Positions 8,209 to 16,850 of a stretch of 64,000 nucleotides of DNA are shown here, in pieces (the first letter of the stretch is position 1; every line of letters begins with the position of its first letter). The notes beneath the pieces were generated by a model. It searched no databases and was not told the origin of the DNA. It was given only the letters and a program-made list of their open reading frames with translations. The position numbers were made by a program, and so were the translations under genes. The stretch is from JAAZIN01 sp964464625 (GTDB taxonomy: Bacteria; Bacillota; Dethiobacteria; DTU022): contig CAYXKD010000004.1 of the NCBI GenBank assembly GCA_964464625.1, forward strand, positions 1 to 64,000. Direction: 5' to 3'.

Positions 8209-8976
8209 TTAACTTGCAGGAGGCGGCGGCAGCCCCACAAGTCGGTAGAGGCGGCGCACCTCTGCGCCGCTGAGAGGGCGGTATTTTCCCCTTTCCAGCT
8301 TTGAGGCGGTAAGGAAAGCAAATCCTGTCCGGCGCAGCTCCAGGACAGGATGGCCCGCAGCGGCGCACATCCTTTTAACCTGTCTTTTCCGCCCCTCCAT
8401 CAGGGTTATCTCCAGCAGAGCGCCGCCGCTGCCGGGAAGGCGGCGGAGCAGCTTCACTTTCGCCGGGGCGGTGAGCCCCTCTTCAAGAGCCATCCCCCGG
8501 GCCATCCGGGACAGAGTGCGGGCTGCGGGAATCCCTTTTACCCGGACGAGGTATCTCTTCTCCACGCCGAAGCGCGGGTGAGTGAGGCGATAAGCCAGTT
8601 CGCCGTCATTGGTGAGCAGCAGCAGTCCCGTTGTATCGAGATCAAGGCGCCCCGCAGGGTAGAGGCGGGCGGAAATTTCACCGGGGAGGAGAAGATCCAT
8701 GACCGTCGGCCGGCCCCGGGGGTCGGTAACAGTGGAGAGGTAGCCGGCGGGTTTGTCCAGGAGCAGGTACTGTTTCTCTGCGACGGGCTTCACTTTGCGG
8801 CCGTCAACGGCGACTTCATCTTCCGGTCCGACGCGGTGCTGCGGAAGGGTGACCCTCTTCCCGTTCACTTCCACCCTACCTGCAGCAATGATCTGCTCGG
8901 CCTTGCGCCGCGAAGCAACGCCGGACAGGGAAAGATACCTGGAGAGCCGCATATTTATAATTTGATCCTTTTTCAT
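8209..8976 (-). CDS. rluB: RluB-type 23S rRNA pseudouridine synthase
   Basis: 255 aa from ATG 8976 (TTG 8982 is also in frame). An N-terminal S4 RNA-binding domain (RLSRYLSLSGVASRRKAEQ) is followed by the pseudouridine-synthase domain with the catalytic Asp in GRLDLDTTGLLLLTNDG and the family motif EGRKRQVKRMC. Members isomerise a uridine in helix 89 of 23S rRNA, or act on 16S rRNA in the RsuA branch. A proline-rich tail ends the protein. In many Firmicutes rluB lies just downstream of spmA-spmB and scpAB, so the neighbourhood is as expected. Confidence 0.92.
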   Translation of the reverse strand: MKKDQIINMRLSRYLSLSGVASRRKAEQIIAAGRVEVNGKRVTLPQHRVGPEDEVAVDGRKVKPVAEKQYLLLDKPAGYLSTVTDPRGRPTVMDLLLPGEISARLYPAGRLDLDTTGLLLLTNDGELAYRLTHPRFGVEKRYLVRVKGIPAARTLSRMARGMALEEGLTAPAKVKLLRRLPGSGGALLEITLMEGRKRQVKRMCAAAGHPVLELRRTGFAFLTASKLERGKYRPLSGAEVRRLYRLVGLPPPPAS

Positions 8977-9392
8977 AGACAATACCCTTACCTTCCATAG
9001 CTAAACGGCACTCTGAAGCCCGCCGCCCTGATATTGGATATTTTCTCCGTTACAGTCTCTGGCGCAGGCAGGCCGCTCTAAGGCGCCATCAGGTTAATCT
9101 CAGGCACGCTCGGGTCGAACTCAGACACGCTCAGGCCAATCTCAGAGTCCAGCAAGGTCACTTCACTTGATGCGGCGCTGTGTCAGGCTGTGTCAGGCTG
9201 TGCCAGGCCGCTTCAGTTGAGGCGGCGCCGCACCAGGCGGCCATACTTCGCATCAGGTCACTTCGCGCCAGGTTACATCATCTTGATTATTGCAGCTTGA
9301 TTATGCTTTTGCAAGGGAGGCTGGGCCGGCCGGCAGGAGCGGCCGGGTGTGCCGGTGAAGGGCGCTCAGAGAAAAAGGAAAGGGGTACCCCG
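8977..9392. other. Intergenic stretch with short degenerate repeats
   Basis: A 416-bp gap without a credible gene. It holds three adjacent near-copies of TGTCAGGCTG at about 9180-9209 and several dispersed CAGGTYACTTC and CTCAGRC-type words, which look like slippage products. No promoter, RNA gene or terminator could be assigned. Confidence 0.5.
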
Positions 9393-10772
9393 CTATTTTG
9401 CAGCGAATATCCCCAGGAGGCCGAGCCTGTCAAGGCGCCGTTTTATAGCCGCGGTGTCGGTGCTGTAGAGGTTTTGCCGCCTGAGGTGCTCCCAGAGCGG
9501 GCCTCCGGAGAGGCTGTAGACCACCTCGTATTTTTCGCTGCCCCCCGCAGGCAGATCTGTCAGGGCGGTCAGCGCAATAAGTTCGCCGCAAACGCAGCCC
9601 CGGGGCAGCTGCAGCAGCTCTTCGCCGCGGCTCAGGCGCCAGGCATTGTGACCGGCCAGTGTGCCGGTAACCATCGCCTCGGTATGGCCCAGGCTCAGGC
9701 CGGCCCTCTCGCCGGCCGCAAATAGATTTTTCAGCGGGGGGACAAGCAGCCGCCTGTCACGCTCGATGATGCCGCTGAAGCGGATGGAGTTGCCCCGGCC
9801 GCCTCCCAGGGGATCGCGGAATACAGCTTCTTCCAAACCGGGCAGGCTGCGCAGGATGGAGAGGGGCAGGTAGGGCACCATCATCTTGATGGCCCCGGTG
9901 TCGAGAAGGATGAGGTTGTGGGCATATGCCTCGGAGCTGTACTGGCGGCAGGCCTTTATCTGTATGGAGAGGCTGCTTTGCGGGGTGAGAGCCCGGGCCG
10001 GCAGCGGTATGACCACCACCCCTTTTTCCCTTACCTCTTCCCGCAGCCACAGCGCCAGCGACGCCGGCTCCAGCTCGCAAGAGCCGCTGAAATAGCCGGG
10101 GGCACCGCCCCGCCGCAGGATTCTCCTCTCCGCAGCCCCCGCCTTCACAGCTATGCTTACCCTGGGCCCAAAGGTGGGACAGCGGTAGATGCACATGGCG
10201 CAGCCGTTGCCGAAACGGCTGCAGTTGCGCAGCGGGCCGGCGGTGCCGCCGGCATCAATAAACACCGCCCCCCGGAGCAGCAATTCCTTCCTGCCCCCTC
10301 CATCCCCTCCATTCACCCCATTCACCCCATCCACCCCATCTTTTCCATCTTCCCCATCTTCCCCATCCCCCTGCAGCACCCTGACTGCCTCAACGATTCC
10401 ATCCCTGGTGAGAGCATCAACAGCCCGGCTTTGCCGCAGCAGCCTCACCCCGCTCTCAAGAAGGAGCCGCTCCACCGGCAGCTCAACCTTCTCCACATCG
10501 TAGAGGGAGGCATGGCGGTGCCCGGGAAAATCGATGCCGCTATGGCGGGCGGCGGCATCTGTTATGTCGATGAGCTCGCCAGCCCCCATGAGCTTCAGCT
10601 CTTCTGCGGCGCTGTAGCGCCCGTTATTACGCATGATTCCCCCGACCAGCCCCGAGGCGAGCAGGCGATCCGTCCGCTCCACAAGGGTTACCGGCAGGCC
10701 CTTCTTCACCGCCGCCAGGGCCGCAGCACAGCCGGCCCAGCCGCCGCCGATTACGACAAGCTGTTCTCTCAA
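9393..10772 (-). CDS. FAD-dependent oxidoreductase of unknown substrate
   Basis: 459 aa from TTG 10772, which follows AAGGGGCG and clears the spmB stop. The N-terminal Rossmann FAD motif is VVIGGGWAGCAAALAA, and a C-terminal FAD motif lies in NLFAAGERAGLSLGHTEAM. A Cys-containing NGCAMCIYRCPTFGP resembles the central region of GidA/MnmG-like flavoproteins, but the protein is shorter than MnmG and the substrate cannot be named. Residues of about 140-165 are a collagen-like run of Gly-x-x triplets encoded by 9-bp tandem repeats. It follows spmB by 31 bp and may be co-transcribed with the sporulation genes. Confidence 0.8.
   Translation of the reverse strand: MREQLVVIGGGWAGCAAALAAVKKGLPVTLVERTDRLLASGLVGGIMRNNGRYSAAEELKLMGAGELIDITDAAARHSGIDFPGHRHASLYDVEKVELPVERLLLESGVRLLRQSRAVDALTRDGIVEAVRVLQGDGEDGEDGKDGVDGVNGVNGGDGGGRKELLLRGAVFIDAGGTAGPLRNCSRFGNGCAMCIYRCPTFGPRVSIAVKAGAAERRILRRGGAPGYFSGSCELEPASLALWLREEVREKGVVVIPLPARALTPQSSLSIQIKACRQYSSEAYAHNLILLDTGAIKMMVPYLPLSILRSLPGLEEAVFRDPLGGGRGNSIRFSGIIERDRRLLVPPLKNLFAAGERAGLSLGHTEAMVTGTLAGHNAWRLSRGEELLQLPRGCVCGELIALTALTDLPAGGSEKYEVVYSLSGGPLWEHLRRQNLYSTDTAAIKRRLDRLGLLGIFAAK
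10299..10371. repeat. 9-bp tandem repeat (minisatellite) inside the FAD oxidoreductase gene
   Basis: Successive units of the type CATTCACCC and CATCTTCCC (plus strand) encode about eight Gly-Asp/Asn-Gly-like triplets (GEDGKDGVDGVNG). The unit is a multiple of three, so gain or loss of copies keeps the frame. Confidence 0.85.
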
Positions 10773-10803
10773 GTCGATAGCGCCCCTTAGGAACTTGCTT
10801 GCT

Positions 10804-11340
10804 TTAGCCGAATACAACCCGGCAGATAGCGATTGCCGCGATAAAACCGCCCAGATCGGCCAGCAGCCCCGCGGCCGGGGCATGCCGGCTCTTTTTAATT
10901 CCTGCGGCCCCGAAATAAACGGTAAGGATATAAAATGTTGTCTCTGTGCTCCCCATCATTGTGGAGGCGATCCTCCCCATCAGGGTGTCGGCCCCCTGGC
11001 GCTCCAGAATATCGGAGAGGATGGCCAGGGAGGCGCTCCCGGAAAGGGGGCGCATCACCGCCAGGGGCAGCACCTCTGCAGGCACATGGAGCCGCTCAAG
11101 CAGCGGCGCCAGGCAGTTTGCCAGAATCTCCATGGCCCCGGAATCCTGAAAAAGGGTGATGGCAACAAGCATGGCCACCAGGTAAGGGATGAGGCGGACA
11201 GAGATGAGAAAACCCTCTTTGGCCCCCTCGACAAATTTCTCGAAAAGATCAACGCGGCGCCGGATTGATCCCAGGATCGCGGCGGCAATGAGAAGAGGGA
11301 TGAGCCATGCCGCCAGAATGTCTACCGCCCGGGCCGCCAT
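10804..11340 (-). CDS. spmB: Spore maturation protein SpmB
   Basis: 178 aa from ATG 11340, two bases after the spmA stop; the longer upstream frame is only an overlap with spmA. Several hydrophobic helices are seen, with the nucleoside-recognition (Gate) family motifs FVEGAKEGF, PLSGSASLA and GSTETTFYILTVYFG. SpmA and SpmB act together in the mother cell to dehydrate the spore core, although the transported molecule is unknown. The order dacB-spmA-spmB is the same as in Bacillus. Confidence 0.95.
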   Translation of the reverse strand: MAARAVDILAAWLIPLLIAAAILGSIRRRVDLFEKFVEGAKEGFLISVRLIPYLVAMLVAITLFQDSGAMEILANCLAPLLERLHVPAEVLPLAVMRPLSGSASLAILSDILERQGADTLMGRIASTMMGSTETTFYILTVYFGAAGIKKSRHAPAAGLLADLGGFIAAIAICRVVFG

Positions 11341-11342
11341 AG

Positions 11343-11924
11343 CTATGGTTTGACCCGCTTCCGGAGGAGTCGATCCGCCAGGAGCGCCACTGCAGTAGAG
11401 CAGAGGGTGGCTGCTATGGTGGTGCCCAGGATATCGGCCGGATTTGCCGCTCCCGCCGCCGCCCGCAGGGCCATCACCGTTGCAGGTATGATGGTGATGC
11501 TGGAGGTGTTGACGGCGAGAAAGGTGCACATTTCATCGGAGGCGCTATCGCCGGAAGCGTTGATTTTCTGCATCTCCTCCATAGCTTTGATTCCGAAAGG
11601 TGTGGCTGCATTGCCCAGGCCGAGAACATTGGCGCTCAGATTCATCAGGATGGCGCCCATCGCCGGATGCCCCGCAGGGAGGCGGGGAAAGAGAAGACGC
11701 GCCAGGGGGCGGAGCAACCTGTTGAGCAGATCCATTATTCCCGAGGATTCAATCAATTTCATCATGCCCAGCCAGAAGGTCATCGTCCCGATAAGGCCGA
11801 AAGCCACCCTGACGCCCCGCTCCGCTGCAGAAAATATTCCCGGCGTTATCACCGCCATTTCACCCCGCAGGGCGGCAGTTAAAATAGAGATAAGGATAAG
11901 GGCCGCCCAAAGATAGCCGATCAT
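11343..11924 (-). CDS. spmA: Spore maturation protein SpmA
   Basis: 193 aa from ATG 11924, whose first bases overlap the dacB stop as ATGA, so translation is coupled. Gate-domain membrane protein with GLGNAATPFGIKAMEEMQ and NTSSITIIPATVMALR, both typical of SpmA. It works with SpmB in spore core dehydration and heat resistance. A frame extending to 11954 lies within dacB and is rejected. Confidence 0.95.
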   Translation of the reverse strand: MIGYLWAALILISILTAALRGEMAVITPGIFSAAERGVRVAFGLIGTMTFWLGMMKLIESSGIMDLLNRLLRPLARLLFPRLPAGHPAMGAILMNLSANVLGLGNAATPFGIKAMEEMQKINASGDSASDEMCTFLAVNTSSITIIPATVMALRAAAGAANPADILGTTIAATLCSTAVALLADRLLRKRVKP

Positions 11925-13060
11925 CCTCTTACCCACCCGCCCCCCGGAGTGCAAAATAGATCCAAGATATATCTGTAAAATTTCTTTTTTCCGACAGCAT
12001 GGCCGGAATGAAGGGGAATGCTTTCGATGGGATCATCCCCCAGCCAGAGCTCCGCCTCTCCCAGGACTGTCCCGGCCTCCAGGGGCGCCTTGATCGATTC
12101 CTCCAGGGTGATCTTGCAGTGCAGGGCCTTCTCCTCGCCAGGCAGGAGCGGCAGGTAAAGGTCCTCCTTTACCATTGCCTCCACGCGGCTGCTCCCCTTA
12201 TATACCGGGGCGGTGCAGAGGACCTGGCCCCGGTGGAATATCCGGCGGTGCCGGTAATGCTCAAAGCCGTAGTCAAGCAGGGCGGCGGCATCCTCCCACA
12301 TCTGCGGCGCATTCAGGACGATGCAGATAAGCTGCCAACCCTCCCGGGTGGCAGAGCCGACAAAACAGCGCCCCGCCTCCCTGGTCCAGCCGGTTTTGAC
12401 TCCGTCGCCGCCGGGATAAATCTCCAGCAGGCGGTTCTGGTTGCTCATCGCCCGGTCCCAGGGGTGGCCGGGCCAGGAGATGGTCCATTCGGGGGTGGCA
12501 ATGATCTGGCGGAAACGTTCATTGTGTAGCGCCCGGCAGGTGATCAATCCCAGGTCACGGGCGGTGCTGTAGTGGATTCCACCGGGGAGGCCGTGGGGAT
12601 TGGAGAATAAGGTATCCTTCGCCCCCAGTGCAGCGGCCTCTTCATTCATCATCAGAACAAAATCTTTCTCCGTTCCCCCGATATGCTCGGCAATGGCCAC
12701 GGCGGCATCATTGCCCGAGCGCAACATCAAGCCGTAGAGAAGCTCTCCCAGCGTCTTCTGCTCACCCCTCTCCAGCCAGATGGAGGAGCCCTCCGTTTCC
12801 GCCGCTTTCCGGCTTACCCTGACAGGGTCCTCCTCACAGCCCCGCTCCAGAGCCAGCAGTGCCGTCATGATCTTTGTCGTCGAGGCGATGGGCAGGCGGC
12901 GGCGGGCCTCTTTCTCCCAGAGAACCCTGCCGCTGTCCCGGTCTATGAGAATTGCCGCCACTGCGCTGACCTCAGGCTCTTCCGCCGCCAGGACCGGGAG
13001 AAAAATGAGAGAGACCACCGTCATGATTGCTATAGAGATCGCCCGCTGTAATAGCCGCAC
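11921..13060 (-). CDS. dacB: Sporulation D-Ala-D-Ala carboxypeptidase DacB
   Basis: 379 aa with an N-terminal signal peptide (about 1-25). The three penicillin-binding-protein motifs are present: STTK (Ser nucleophile, about residue 60), SGN in RSGNDAAVA, and KTG in GVKTGWTREAG. A C-terminal beta domain and an amphipathic tail should anchor it to the membrane. It trims pentapeptides of cortex peptidoglycan and lowers cross-linking. GTG start after GGGAGCG. It is the first gene of the dacB-spmA-spmB operon; from known biology sigma-E control is expected, but no clear promoter was seen. Confidence 0.93.
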   Translation of the reverse strand: MRLLQRAISIAIMTVVSLIFLPVLAAEEPEVSAVAAILIDRDSGRVLWEKEARRRLPIASTTKIMTALLALERGCEEDPVRVSRKAAETEGSSIWLERGEQKTLGELLYGLMLRSGNDAAVAIAEHIGGTEKDFVLMMNEEAAALGAKDTLFSNPHGLPGGIHYSTARDLGLITCRALHNERFRQIIATPEWTISWPGHPWDRAMSNQNRLLEIYPGGDGVKTGWTREAGRCFVGSATREGWQLICIVLNAPQMWEDAAALLDYGFEHYRHRRIFHRGQVLCTAPVYKGSSRVEAMVKEDLYLPLLPGEEKALHCKITLEESIKAPLEAGTVLGEAELWLGDDPIESIPLHSGHAVGKKKFYRYILDLFCTPGGGWVRG

Positions 13061-13313
13061 CGCTTTCGCTCCCGGGAGAAGATAAAGAAACTCTATGGTT
13101 CATAAATATTCCCGCGGCATTGATTTTATGTTTTTGGTGGCAGCCTGCAGGCAGACAGCAGACAGCAGCATGCGACACACAACAGACAGCATGCGGCAGA
13201 CTGCAGAGGGCAGGCGGCGATGAGCAGCAGGCGGCAAGGAGGATTGCAGAGAGGCCCGTTGCAGGCGGCAGGGCAGCGCAGCGGCCGGGCGGCTCTCTGT
13301 AAAATGACGGGGC
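13061..13313. other. Intergenic stretch rich in CAGACAGC/CAGGCGGC repeats
   Basis: A 253-bp gap between ytfJ and dacB. 13140-13280 is built of imperfect CAGACAGCA, CATGCGRCA and CAGGCGGC words. Short frames on both strands are repeat-encoded and have no recognisable product. Confidence 0.5.
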
Positions 13314-13763
13314 TTACCTGTAGCGTCCCGAAGTGGTTGTTCCCTCTTCCCGGGTGCTTCGCCCTTCACCGCGGCGATTGAAGATCTCCTGAAACTGCTC
13401 CATTATCTGGGGGGCCATATCGATAAGCCGGTCGAGCATGGCGTGGCGGTCCACAGGCAAAAGCCGCACCTGCCCCTGACCCGCTATGAGAAAGGCAACA
13501 GGCTGCACCGAAACACCGCCGCCGCTGCCTCCGCCAAAGGGTAGTTCATCCTTGTTGTTGCTCTTGTTTTGGTTGTTGCCGCCGCCATTTTGCGCGAACT
13601 CCGTCCCTCCTGCGGCAAAGCCGAAGGAAACCCTGGAGATGGGAATAATTACGCTGCCGTCGGGCGTCTCCACGGCATCACCGACGATCTTGTTTACATC
13701 GACCATCTCTTTTAAATTCTCCATGGCTGTTTTCATGAGTCCCTCAATGGGATGATGTTCCAC
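13314..13763 (-). CDS. ytfJ: Sporulation protein YtfJ (GerW family)
   Basis: 149 aa from GTG 13763, which has AGGAGG at good spacing and gives the conserved beginning EHHPIEGLMKTAMENLKEMVDVNKIVG. The hallmark VSFGFAAGGTEF and a Gly/Asn-rich central segment are followed by the conserved VQPVAFLI region. GerW proteins are spore components needed for germination in Bacillus; the molecular role is unknown. It overlaps the end of the ytfI-like gene, as in other Firmicutes. Confidence 0.92.
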   Translation of the reverse strand: MEHHPIEGLMKTAMENLKEMVDVNKIVGDAVETPDGSVIIPISRVSFGFAAGGTEFAQNGGGNNQNKSNNKDELPFGGGSGGGVSVQPVAFLIAGQGQVRLLPVDRHAMLDRLIDMAPQIMEQFQEIFNRRGEGRSTREEGTTTSGRYR

Positions 13764-14376
13764 TAGCCGCACCTCCTGTTGTTTTTACAATGTGCCAGAG
13801 CCATAACCACCGGTAAAGAGCCAGGGCCGCCTCACCCTCCCAGCGCAGCCGGAGCTCCGCCGGCGCAAAAAGGGGTTTGATCTGCAACCGCGGCCTCGCC
13901 GTCATCGAAAAGTATTCCTGAAGCAGGCCGGCAAGAGCGCCTCCAAGGGCCCAGCAACCGCCGGCGGCCAGGCCTGTCAAGGCGGGATCATCCCAGCCAA
14001 AGGATAGCTCCAGGTCAAAATGAGACCAGATGACCTTTTTCAGCAGCGGTCCGGCCTGCCGGCGCAGCGACAGCAGCCCCTCTATATTTTGGGGATCAAG
14101 GAGATCGCTCCGCCACCTCATTGAGCGGGCCATTTTCTGCAAGACCGCTGCCGGCATTCTCATCCTGCCCAGGACCAGGTTCCAGGCGGGCTCCCCGCTC
14201 CTTTCCCAAAGCTCAAGGCGCCCTGTGAGCGGGCCCAGCCCTATGCGCAGGCTGAAATGATCTTTTCTATTTTCTCTAAGGTAGCGCACAAATATGCGCA
14301 GCGGCAGCAGGAGGAGCAATCCCAGCAGCAAAATCAAAACAAACCCAGCAAGGATCAGCCAGCCCCACCAGGCCAT
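13744..14376 (-). CDS. ytfI: DUF2953 membrane protein (YtfI-like)
   Basis: 210 aa. One strong N-terminal membrane helix (about 5-28) is followed by a soluble domain of the DUF2953 type with FDLELSFGWDDPALTG and TAGGCWALGGALAGLL-like spacing and a conserved PxxLQIKPLFAPAELRLRWEG region. Function unknown; it is generally paired with ytfJ, and here overlaps it by 20 bp. GGGGGCGGG precedes the ATG. Confidence 0.88.
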   Translation of the reverse strand: MAWWGWLILAGFVLILLLGLLLLLPLRIFVRYLRENRKDHFSLRIGLGPLTGRLELWERSGEPAWNLVLGRMRMPAAVLQKMARSMRWRSDLLDPQNIEGLLSLRRQAGPLLKKVIWSHFDLELSFGWDDPALTGLAAGGCWALGGALAGLLQEYFSMTARPRLQIKPLFAPAELRLRWEGEAALALYRWLWLWHIVKTTGGAASGTSSH

Positions 14377-14471
14377 AAATGCCCGCCCCCGATCAATTTT
14401 CCCTGATAAACAATATTTTGCCCTTTATTGTGAAAAAATAGCGCCGCAGCACCGGAGAGCTCGCCCCATTC

Positions 14472-14518
14472 AGTAAACTTAGTAAACTTGGTGCCTGGCA
14501 CCGGTTTACTAACTTACT
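14472..14518. repeat. Dispersed palindrome (core GGTGCCTGGCACC)
   Basis: Copy centred on 14496 with arms ending in AGTAAAC/GTTTACT, between ytfI and the scpB stop. It may serve as the scpB terminator, although the T-run is poor. Confidence 0.7.
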
Positions 14519-14529
14519 AATTAAGTTGG

Positions 14530-15039
14530 CTAGATGTCGAGGGGTGGGAGTTCTTCCAGGCCTTTTAGGCCGAAGTACATTAAAAATTCGGGGGTTGTTT
14601 TGTAGATGAGGGGGCGGCCGGGCCCTTCTTTGCGGCCGCTGATGCGGATAAGTTTACGTTTTAAAAGGTTGTCGAGGATATGTTCGCAGCGGACGCCGCG
14701 CACCGCTTCGATCTCCATGCGCGTGAGCGGCTGCTTGTAGGCAATGATGGCCAGGGTCTCCAGGGCAGCCTGCGAAAGGTTCCCCGATTCTCCTTCGCCC
14801 AGCGCCTTCTCCAGGTAGGGCGCCAGCTCCGGTGCGGTGCCCATCTGGTAGCCTCCGGCAATGGCGAAGATGCGCAAGCCGCGCCCCTGTGAAGAGAGCT
14901 CCTGCTGCATCTGCTCCAGCAGCGCGCGCACCTCTTCGGTGCTGATTTCCAGGGCGGCAGCCAGCCTTTCCGCTTTCACCGGCTCTTCCTTCAAAAAAAG
15001 GAGCGCTTCAATTACAGCCTTGTACTGCTCATGCTCCAC
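14530..15039 (-). CDS. scpB: Segregation and condensation protein ScpB
   Basis: 169 aa with two winged-helix domains, normal length for ScpB. Recognisable are the start VIEALLFLKEEPVKAERLA and the ETLAIIAYKQPLTRMEIEAVRGV motif. ScpB dimers bind ScpA and regulate the SMC condensin that organises the chromosome. GTG start after GGAGGAG, overlapping scpA by 11 bp. Confidence 0.96.
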   Translation of the reverse strand: MEHEQYKAVIEALLFLKEEPVKAERLAAALEISTEEVRALLEQMQQELSSQGRGLRIFAIAGGYQMGTAPELAPYLEKALGEGESGNLSQAALETLAIIAYKQPLTRMEIEAVRGVRCEHILDNLLKRKLIRISGRKEGPGRPLIYKTTPEFLMYFGLKGLEELPPLDI

Positions 15040-15838
15040 GGCTCTCCTCCTTTTTCAGCCTCACCAGAATGGGAGCGAAAGGTTTCTCCTGCAGCAAGAC
15101 CACTTTGCGGAGCCGGGCCAGCTCCAGCAGGGAGATGAAAGTCACAAGCAGTTCCCAGAGCCCCTTCTCCCTGAGAAAGGAACGTAAGGGGAGCGTGCGG
15201 CCGCTGTGCTCCAGCAGAGCACAGATATAGGCGCTCTGATCGCTCACCGGCAGATCGTCAAGCAATTCGATAACCGGCGCGATGGAGCGGGCTGCGGCGG
15301 CGGTTTCGAAGCGGTTCATGATTTCGCCCAGCAGATAGGCCCCCTCCCAATAGGTGTAATAGGACTGCTGCTGCTCCTGATGATGTTGCTGCTGCTTATC
15401 CGAAAATATCAAAACCTTCTCGCCTGCCGTGGAGCGGAGAAATATTTTTTGCTGCTCTTCGGCAAGCCCGGCGAGGCGGCTGCCCGCCTCCTTAAAGAGG
15501 CGGTATTCCTCCAGCCTCAGGAAGAGTTCCTCAGGGCTGTTTATCCGGAAGAGCTCCTCGTCATCATCATCCTCCTCTTCCCCGGCGGCCAGGGGCGGCC
15601 GGGGCAGGAGCATCTTCGATTTCAACCGCAGCAGCGTCGCCGCCATGACCAGAAATTCGCTGGCAATATCGAGATTGAGCTCCCGCATGGAATTCAGGTA
15701 AGCGAGATACTGCTCCGTGATGGAGGCTATGGAAACAGACCAGATATCAAGTTCCGCCTTCTTCACCAGGTGAAAAAGGAGATCAAAGGGCCCTTCGAAA
15801 ACGGGCAGTTTGATGGTGTAAGCGTCTTGCTGCGGCAT
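15029..15838 (-). CDS. scpA: Segregation and condensation protein ScpA (kleisin)
   Basis: 269 aa. The N-terminal helical domain begins with LPVFEGPFDLLFHLVKKAELD and LDIASEFLVMAATLLRLKSKMLL, both diagnostic. The middle is acidic and Gln-rich (EEDDDDEEL, QQQHHQEQQQ), and the C-terminal winged helix ends the chain. It bridges the SMC head domains. The start codon overlaps the trpS stop (TAATG). Confidence 0.96.
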   Translation of the reverse strand: MPQQDAYTIKLPVFEGPFDLLFHLVKKAELDIWSVSIASITEQYLAYLNSMRELNLDIASEFLVMAATLLRLKSKMLLPRPPLAAGEEEDDDDEELFRINSPEELFLRLEEYRLFKEAGSRLAGLAEEQQKIFLRSTAGEKVLIFSDKQQQHHQEQQQSYYTYWEGAYLLGEIMNRFETAAAARSIAPVIELLDDLPVSDQSAYICALLEHSGRTLPLRSFLREKGLWELLVTFISLLELARLRKVVLLQEKPFAPILVRLKKEESRGA

Positions 15839-16839
15839 TATATGCCCATGGCACCGCGGACCGCCTCAAGGGTGGCGGCGGCGGCTTGCCGCGCTTTTTC
15901 TTCGCCGCTGAAAAGGATCTCCTCAAGATAGCGGGGGTTGCCCTCCAGTTCACGGCGTTTTTCATGAATGGGACCCATGAATTCGATGAGCCTGCGCGCC
16001 AGCAGCTCCTTACACTGAACGCAGCCAATCTCCGCAGTGCGGCAGCCCGATTCGATCTGCGGTATTTCCGCCGCATTGAAGATCTGCTGAAAACGGAAAA
16101 CGGTGCAGACTTCGGGGCGCCCGGGATCGCGCCGCCGTTCCCGCTGCGGATCGGTAATCATGAGACTCACTTTTTTCTTGATCACATCGGGGGGATCGGA
16201 GAGCGCAATGTAGTTGTCATAGCTTTTGCTCATCTTGCGGCTGTCAGTTCCCGGCAGCAGGGTGTGCTCCCCCAGCAGCGGCGCCGGCTCGGGGAGGACC
16301 TTCCCGTAAAGGTAGTTGAAGCGGCGGGCCACCTCGCGGGTGATCTCCAGATGGGGCAGCTGGTCCTCGCCAACGGGGACGGCGTCGGCCCGGTAGGCCA
16401 GGATATCGGCGGCCTGCAGCAGGGGATAGCCCAGAAAACCGTAGTTGTTAATTTCCTTGCCCTCAAGCTCGCGGAGCTGTTCTTTGAAGGTGGGGCAGCG
16501 CTCCAGCCAGGCAATGGGTGTGATCATGGCCAGCAGCAGAAAGAGCTCGGCATGCTCCTTTATCTCGGACTGGCGAAACAGAACAGACTTTTCAGGATCA
16601 AGGCCCACACTGAGCCAGTCGAGGAGCATTTCGCGGCTGTTCTCTTTTAGATCCTGCGATTCGGCGTAGCCCGTTGTGAGGGCGTGCCAGTCTGCAATGA
16701 AATAGTAGCAGCTATATTCATCCTGCAGCTCTATCCACTTTTTCAGGGCGCCCGTATAGTTGCCCAGATGAAGCCGGCCGCTGGGCCGCGCTCCGCTGAC
16801 AATGATTCTTTTTCTTTCTTTTGGATCCGCTTTACTCAT
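15838..16839 (-). CDS. trpS: Tryptophanyl-tRNA synthetase
   Basis: 333-aa class I synthetase that charges tRNA-Trp. The HIGH-like motif is in GARPSGRLHLGNYTGAL near residue 17, and the KMSKS motif RKMSKSYDN is near residue 197. The length is typical. AAGGAG precedes the ATG. There is no room for a T-box leader: the M50 protease gene ends 12 bp upstream. Confidence 0.97.
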   Translation of the reverse strand: MSKADPKERKRIIVSGARPSGRLHLGNYTGALKKWIELQDEYSCYYFIADWHALTTGYAESQDLKENSREMLLDWLSVGLDPEKSVLFRQSEIKEHAELFLLLAMITPIAWLERCPTFKEQLRELEGKEINNYGFLGYPLLQAADILAYRADAVPVGEDQLPHLEITREVARRFNYLYGKVLPEPAPLLGEHTLLPGTDSRKMSKSYDNYIALSDPPDVIKKKVSLMITDPQRERRRDPGRPEVCTVFRFQQIFNAAEIPQIESGCRTAEIGCVQCKELLARRLIEFMGPIHEKRRELEGNPRYLEEILFSGEEKARQAAAATLEAVRGAMGI

Positions 16840-16850
16840 TTTTTCACTCC

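Noticed and set aside
9918..10790. 290-aa plus-strand open frame with HPIHPIHPIFSIFPIFPIP repeats
   Set aside because: It is the antisense reading of the flavoprotein minisatellite; the repeat explains its regular look.
16840..16850. T-box riboswitch before trpS
   Set aside because: Only 11 bp separate trpS from the M50 gene, so there is no space for a leader.
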